Shown piece after piece: positions 51,578-55,496 of a DNA stretch of 55,496 nucleotides (positions are counted from its first letter, which is position 1; each line of letters opens with the position of its first letter). The stretch covers positions 1-55,496 of the forward strand of contig JALKBU010000252.1 of NCBI GenBank assembly GCA_023091735.1. The letters are read 5' to 3'. The DNA is from Trichomonas tenax (lineage: Eukaryota > Parabasalia > Trichomonadida > Trichomonadidae). The notes below the pieces were generated by a model. The model did no database searches. It saw only the letters and a list, made by a program, of their open reading frames with translations, and was not told the DNA's origin. The position numbers were made by a program, and so were the translations under genes.

Positions 51578-52396
51578 TTACATAGATAATTGGTAGCCCT
51601 CGGGCTGATACGCTGCCAGTTCTGGTTCTGATCCAGCGTCATTAAAATCAAACAAATAATTAATTTCCTCTAAATAATATCCATCCTCTGAGTAATATTC
51701 TTCTTCCTCCTCTTCCATTATCACGTCGTCTTCAATGTCGTCGTCAGGGTTATACTCGTCTATTGGAAAATACATGTACATTAACCGCACAAATATAGGG
51801 AAACTATATGGCTGTGTCACGATAAACACTATTCTGTCTACTTTCCGTCTGTTTTCCGGGTTCTCCAGGAACATTCTCGTCTTATAAAACGCGATTTGAG
51901 TTGCATGTCCTAATGAAAATCCATTATCTTCGATGAAAAACGGTGCCATTCCGATAGACCTTATTGTAGTACCATTTATATGAGAGAATACTGAATCTAG
52001 TGTCGTTTCGAGTTCCTCATCTTGATCTCCTGTTGGACCCACAGTGTGAATAACGTACTTTGCGGGCAGCAAGAAACCTGGTGTTAGAGCTGTATTGCGG
52101 TCCTCGCAGTGTCCTATTTCTCTGCATGCCGCGGCAAGAGCCGGACCAGCCGCGTTGTTAAGACTTGTGAACAAAGCTCCGCCTGTAGTGAAGTTGTTGT
52201 TAGTTCTATTAACTACGGCATCAATTTTGAGCTTCGTGGAGTCTCCAAATTTCCAAATCGAAACTAAATTATTTATTTCCTCGTTCTTGCTAATATTTGC
52301 GCGTATCCGCCGCGGAGGGTTGATATCGCTCATCCATTGTGGACCGGCGTCGCTCCATTTCGGGACCTGCGCAATGTCCACAATGCTGCTTGACAT
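51578..52396 (-). CDS. Macro-domain protein (GDAP2/MacroD-like) with acidic tail
   Basis: A 272-residue protein with a macro domain at about residues 45-205: 'LKIDAVVNRTNNNF' (D59, N63, N66) in place of the family's 'VDAIVNAANSSL', then 'TTGGALFTSLNNAAGPAL' where active MacroD proteins have 'GGGGVDGAIHRAAGPEL', and 'TPGFLLPAKYVIHTVGP', which is strongly conserved. Macro domains bind ADP-ribose and some remove it from proteins. The substituted NAAN and Gly-rich loop, lacking the VDG segment, suggest binding without hydrolysis, as in GDAP2. The C-terminal 55 residues are very acidic (DDDIEDD, EEEEEEYY) and Tyr-rich. The ATG at 52396 is used; a minus-strand M3 motif begins 11 bases upstream. Confidence 0.78.
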   Translation of the reverse strand: MSSSIVDIAQVPKWSDAGPQWMSDINPPRRIRANISKNEEINNLVSIWKFGDSTKLKIDAVVNRTNNNFTTGGALFTSLNNAAGPALAAACREIGHCEDRNTALTPGFLLPAKYVIHTVGPTGDQDEELETTLDSVFSHINGTTIRSIGMAPFFIEDNGFSLGHATQIAFYKTRMFLENPENRRKVDRIVFIVTQPYSFPIFVRLMYMYFPIDEYNPDDDIEDDVIMEEEEEEYYSEDGYYLEEINYLFDFNDAGSEPELAAYQPEGYQLSM

Positions 52397-52406
52397 TCAA
52401 TGGAAA

Positions 52407-52414
52407 TAACCGCT
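52407..52414 (-). promoter_or_regulatory. M3 element (AGCGGTTA) of macro-domain gene
   Basis: Minus-strand AGCGGTTA matches D R C S G Y T D and lies 11-18 bases before the ATG. No Inr or M5 is evident between it and the start. Confidence 0.45.
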
Positions 52415-52483
52415 AAAATTTTTGATATTTTTTTAACCAATTTTTTCAGAACCTATAAAAGACTATAAAAAAATCTTAATGAT

Positions 52484-52510
52484 TCCGTGGGTTAATTTTT
52501 AACCCACGGA
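52484..52510. repeat. Perfect 12-bp inverted repeat with TTT loop
   Basis: TCCGTGGGTTAA (52484-52495) and TTAACCCACGGA (52499-52510) are perfect complements separated by three bases. It lies in the spacer between the macro gene start and the CLPTM1 stop. It could be a transcription-end hairpin for the upstream gene, an operator-like site or a cruciform. Confidence 0.65.
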
Positions 52511-52644
52511 GAAACAGGACATGAATGGGCCCTCTATGGTGTACATAATACTGTTGTACGCATTGCTATTTTATGATGATTTTTTTTTTGGTTAATTTTG
52601 GTTAAAAAATATCACTTTTTTTGCTATAACATATTATCAAATGT

Positions 52645-54558
52645 TTAGAAATTGTCTGCACCTCTTCCCTTCTTGCCACGCTTTGTAACTTGAGCCTTTT
52701 TTGGCTCTTCCTTTGGAATTTCTTGTGGCTTTGGTTCTTCTTCGACTGGTTTAGACTCTTCTTCTGATTTCTCCGGTTCATCTTCTTCTGGCTTGATTTC
52801 TTCGACCTTAGGCTCTTCCGCTGGATTAGCTTCTTCTGGTTCTTCATCATCAGAGTAGAATATGATTTCTTCGAGTGTTTCACCGTATTCGTTTGTACGT
52901 GTTTTATCAACTTTGTAATGGAAGAACTGATATAACCAGATAAAGAAGACGAAGTCATCTCTGAAGCAAGCGATCTTATAAAGAAGAGGCATGTTCATGA
53001 CGATGGAGTAAATGTCGTCGATGAATGTAGTGATGAGCTTATAGATAAGGACACGAGCTGAAATACCTGCAACTGTCTTAAGCTTGTAGTTGACCCAAAC
53101 TTGCGGGAACATACGCATGAATCCGAAAGCAAACACGAAGTTGACAGCGTTCTGGATGATGAACGAAAGATAGCCAGAGAATTTAAGTTTGAAGAATGAG
53201 TAAACAGTGTAACCGCAAAGGAGTGGGAAAAATGCATAGATCATGTACTTACCTGCTTCAGCATCGAATTCTCTTGTCTCTGGGTCATCACCACCGTTCC
53301 ACACGAAGTATGGCGGATCCATGATTGGTTTCCATAACTTGAAGAACTTGTAGCATGTTGAGATAAAACCAATGATTCTGATTGCGATTTCGAAGTAGCT
53401 AGACTTAGTATCCCAAAGATAGGCAATAATGATAACTTCGGATATGAGCTCAAAGTTAATAGTTTTAGCTGAAACACCTTTAAGGTTCTTAATGTTGCTC
53501 CACCACTCGATTTCTTCCTTGAAAGCGACAATTTTCATAATTGTCTTTGTAATTGACAAAGCAATGTAGCCCCAGAATAACCATGGTGGATTATCAACAG
53601 AAGCAATTTTGATTGATTCCCAAATCTTCTTCATTTGTGGATTTGGCTGTACATCGTTGCTGAGTTGCGTATCCCAAAGATAGTACTTCTTGAGCTGTAC
53701 TTTGATCTTATATGTGACATTGATATCTTCGGTTTCATTCAGCCAAGTGCGGTGAATAGGAACGTGCATGTAGCGGTTTTCTGACACTGGGCAGATGAAT
53801 ATTCTGTCTGGTTCACTGTATCTTAAATATTGGTAGTTATGATATTCAACGTATGTCTCCTTGATTGGGTCTGGAGCATAAACAATATCGAAAGTTGCGT
53901 TCTGGTATGTGTATGGATGTGGTGTTATGTCAACTTCTTTTTTTTCGGCCTTCTCGAACGCGAGATTTCTCAATTCTTCTTGTTCATTTACTTCCCAGCG
54001 GATAATTGGAGCGGACCAGTAACTGTTGAAGCAATACTTTCCACCAATTTTAACGTTTTCTTCGAAATTGCATCTCTGTGATGAGGCAATAAGAACCCAA
54101 TGCCTTTCTGTTCTGTTCGTGAGGATCTTCGGGTTAATGTTGATTGTATAGTTGGATTCGTATATTGTTTCACGGAAATATTTGACGTGATAAGGGAAAT
54201 AGTCAGATTCAGCAATAAGCTTTGCAGATTTTGGTCTATCTAATTTAAGGTCTTTGTATGTTGATAAGTACAATCTGAATTTGATGCTCTCATTTTCCTC
54301 AAACAAGTTGTACATAAATTCGTGATCATCCGGAATGATTTTTTCAAGTACTGGTTTTACGAACCACCAGAAAAATATGAAGAAAAAGAAACCAAGTGGA
54401 ACAATTGATTTTCTAAGCATTTTATCAATTTTTGAAGCTCTAAATTCTTCAAGCTTCTCCATTTGCTTCCTCGAAAGATGCGTCCTCCTTCTTCTGGCGG
54501 GTTTTAGCGATGAAACAGCCACTGACTCTTCGCTGTTGATGACTTCTTCTTTCTCCAT
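52645..54558 (-). CDS. CLPTM1-family multi-pass membrane protein
   Basis: A 637-residue protein. A basic N terminus (RRRRTHLSRK) precedes one TM (about residues 54-72), a large lumenal region with N-glycosylation sequons (for example NYT, NAT), and a C-terminal block of several TMs. The latter matches CLPTM1 strongly: 'WSNIKNLKGVSAKTI' (family 'SRKDLEGLSVRSV'), 'YKLKTVAGISARVLIYKLITTFIDD' (part shown), and 'CFRDDFVFFIWLYQ' followed by 'VDKTRTNEYGE'. CLPTM1 proteins act in the ER/Golgi in membrane-protein retention and lipid scrambling. The cytosolic tail is Glu/Pro/Lys-rich and low complexity. The ATG at 54558 lies 11 bases after coding-strand AAAAAGGTGACA. No Inr was seen. Confidence 0.9.
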   Translation of the reverse strand: MEKEEVINSEESVAVSSLKPARRRRTHLSRKQMEKLEEFRASKIDKMLRKSIVPLGFFFFIFFWWFVKPVLEKIIPDDHEFMYNLFEENESIKFRLYLSTYKDLKLDRPKSAKLIAESDYFPYHVKYFRETIYESNYTININPKILTNRTERHWVLIASSQRCNFEENVKIGGKYCFNSYWSAPIIRWEVNEQEELRNLAFEKAEKKEVDITPHPYTYQNATFDIVYAPDPIKETYVEYHNYQYLRYSEPDRIFICPVSENRYMHVPIHRTWLNETEDINVTYKIKVQLKKYYLWDTQLSNDVQPNPQMKKIWESIKIASVDNPPWLFWGYIALSITKTIMKIVAFKEEIEWWSNIKNLKGVSAKTINFELISEVIIIAYLWDTKSSYFEIAIRIIGFISTCYKFFKLWKPIMDPPYFVWNGGDDPETREFDAEAGKYMIYAFFPLLCGYTVYSFFKLKFSGYLSFIIQNAVNFVFAFGFMRMFPQVWVNYKLKTVAGISARVLIYKLITTFIDDIYSIVMNMPLLYKIACFRDDFVFFIWLYQFFHYKVDKTRTNEYGETLEEIIFYSDDEEPEEANPAEEPKVEEIKPEEDEPEKSEEESKPVEEEPKPQEIPKEEPKKAQVTKRGKKGRGADNF

Positions 54559-54568
54559 TATTTTTTGA

Positions 54569-54580
54569 TGTCACCTTTTT
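54569..54580 (-). promoter_or_regulatory. AAAAAGGTGACA motif before CLPTM1 start
   Basis: Variant of the AAAAGTGACA motif, on the coding strand and ending 10 bases before the ATG. A promoter role is inferred from recurrence at other starts. Confidence 0.35.
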
Positions 54581-54620
54581 CAATAATTGCCTCTGTGTTT
54601 GATTTCATGCTAATGTTCGA

Positions 54621-54648
54621 TTTTTTTTTTTTTTGTTTTTTTTTTTTT
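54621..54648. repeat. T14-G-T13 homopolymer tract
   Basis: Nearly uninterrupted T run (A run on the CLPTM1 coding strand) 63-90 bases before the CLPTM1 ATG. It may be a nucleosome-excluding promoter tract or simply slippage-prone sequence whose exact length could be misread. Confidence 0.7.
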
Positions 54649-54866
54649 GAATAAAAAAATAATATGACAAATAGAATATTTGTTGATTTTTCATATTTGT
54701 CATTATTTTTTCTTTAATAATTAACTAAATAAAAAATTAAATCGTTAGAAAAAATGCTTTATTGCCGAGGAACATATTAAGTGTGTTCTTAGCTGAAAAT
54801 TTAATAAGATAATTTTTTAAAAAATATTAGATTTAATACAATTAATAAGGGGGATAAGTATATATA

Positions 54867-55496
54867 TTATTGCTTGGATGAACCTGAATCTTTCTTGTCT
54901 TTCTTGAGGCGGCGATATGTATAGATGCCAGCTGCAACAAGACCTGCAACTGCAGCTGTTGCAGCAATGATTTTCGTCTTATTTCCTGTCTTCTTTTCTG
55001 CTTGGGTTCCATGTCCATCACGCTGTTCTTCTTGCGGAAGTTCTGGTGCTTCCAGCGAGTGAATCTGTGATTTGCCTTGTTCTTGTTTGGCCTTTTCTTG
55101 TGCAGCTTTTAGTTTGGCGGCTTGTTCTTGAAGCTTGAAAATTTGATCAGAAGAAACACGTGCCTTGTTTGGTTTAGGAGACTCTGCCGTCATGGCGGCT
55201 TCAGCAGCGAGTCTTTCTTCTTCAGCATTCTGTACAGCTTCGGCAGCGAGTCTTTCTTCTTCGGCATTCTGTGCAGCTTCGGCAGCGAGTCTTTCTTCTT
55301 CGGCATTCTTGGCGGCTTCAGCAGCGAGTCTTTCTTCTTCGGCATTCTTGGCGGCTTCGGCAGCGAGTTTTTCTTCTTCGGCATTCTGTGCAGCTTCGGC
55401 AGCGAGTCTTTCTTCTTCGGCATTCTTGGCGGCTTCAGCAGCGAGTCTTTCTTCTTCGGCATTCTTGGCGGCTTCGGCAGCGAGTTTTTCTTCTTC
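54867..55496 (-). CDS. 3' part of repeat-rich, probably tail-anchored protein (5' end beyond window)
   Basis: The frame is open from the right edge to the stop, 209 residues with no start inside the window. The visible N-terminal part is eight copies of a 13-residue Glu/Ala repeat (EEERLAAEAAKNA and variants), predicted to be one long charged helix. Next come a linker ('ESPKPNKARVSSDQIF'), a short coiled coil and a Gln/Glu-rich spacer. A single C-terminal hydrophobic segment ('IIAATAAVAGLVAAGIY') is flanked by lysines and ends 'RRLKKDKKDSGSSKQ'. That is the pattern of tail-anchored proteins, and the basic tail resembles those targeted to hydrogenosomes or ER in trichomonads; location is inferred. 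An in-frame ATG at 55193 could be misread as the start, but the repeat frame continues upstream of it. Function unknown. Confidence 0.7.
   Translation of the reverse strand, partial: EEEKLAAEAAKNAEEERLAAEAAKNAEEERLAAEAAQNAEEEKLAAEAAKNAEEERLAAEAAKNAEEERLAAEAAQNAEEERLAAEAVQNAEEERLAAEAAMTAESPKPNKARVSSDQIFKLQEQAAKLKAAQEKAKQEQGKSQIHSLEAPELPQEEQRDGHGTQAEKKTGNKTKIIAATAAVAGLVAAGIYTYRRLKKDKKDSGSSKQ
55194..55496 (-). repeat. 39-bp tandem repeat with 117-bp higher-order unit
   Basis: Eight 39-bp units each encode a 13-residue repeat. Units follow a K-R-R pattern repeated in threes: 55264-55379 and 55381-55496 are identical over 116 bases as read. The repeat continues past the window edge. Confidence 0.85.

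Noticed and set aside
55190..55462. 90-codon frame made of MPKKKDSL-type repeats
   Set aside because: It is the frame-shifted shadow of the Glu/Ala repeat gene, whose frame continues into a TM tail and stop.
1..55496. CRISPR array, bacterial operon or horizontally acquired block
   Set aside because: All genes are eukaryotic in type with similar composition; no spaced repeats or bacterial gene clusters.

Overview
The window looks like nuclear DNA from a parabasalid protist, most likely Trichomonas vaginalis or a close relative. The DNA is AT-rich. Every recognisable gene is a single uninterrupted reading frame of eukaryotic type: a dynein heavy chain, a TRRAP-like PIKK, SF3B3, CLPTM1, a tetraspanin and a TRAPP subunit. 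One gene encodes a protein with the initiator-binding domain typical of trichomonads. Several starts carry the known Trichomonas core promoter elements within a few tens of bases of the ATG: Inr (TCA+1 Y W), M3 (Myb-like, D R C S G Y T D) and M5 (CCTTT). The exact species cannot be fixed from the sequence alone.

Layout. 1-6.5 kb: SF3B3/Rse1-like splicing factor (+), tetraspanin (-), DEAD-box helicase (-), ribosomal protein L31e (-). 7.2-19.8 kb holds three chromatin-type genes: a PHD-SET protein (+), a 3008-residue TRRAP/Tra1-like pseudokinase (-), and a USP22/Ubp8-like protein whose catalytic residues appear lost (-). TRRAP and USP22 are both SAGA subunits elsewhere, so their adjacency is suggestive. 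20.4-24.6 kb: TRAPPC13-like subunit and a long coiled-coil protein (both -). 24.6-30.9 kb is mostly gene-free. It contains the initiator-binding-domain gene (27.5 kb, with M3 and M5 motifs) and several strong inverted repeats. 30.9-36.8 kb: ARM-like helical protein (+), coiled-coil protein (+), protein kinase (-). 36.8-38.8 kb is gene-free except for a GC-rich, highly foldable island near 38.3-38.5 kb. 38.8-50.8 kb: one 3974-residue dynein heavy chain with degraded AAA1 and AAA4 nucleotide-binding motifs. 51.6-55.5 kb: macro-domain protein, CLPTM1-family membrane protein, and the 3' end of a repeat-rich, probably tail-anchored protein that runs off the window (all -).

The most interesting signals are these: (1) several enzyme-family members that look catalytically dead or altered (dynein, USP, SET, macro); (2) the GC-rich structured island at 38.30-38.51 kb, flanked by copies of a short direct repeat, which is a candidate for an undescribed non-coding RNA; (3) a long near-perfect hairpin at 29.64-29.77 kb; (4) two recurrent short intergenic motifs, TGTCATGTAA and AAAAGTGACA/TGTCACTTTT, concentrated near gene starts; and (5) an M3-M5 promoter lying inside the longest L31 reading frame that fixes the real start. 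Several reading frames are only open from a non-ATG codon or from an upstream ATG; I moved those starts to the ATG best supported by promoter motifs or family alignment.
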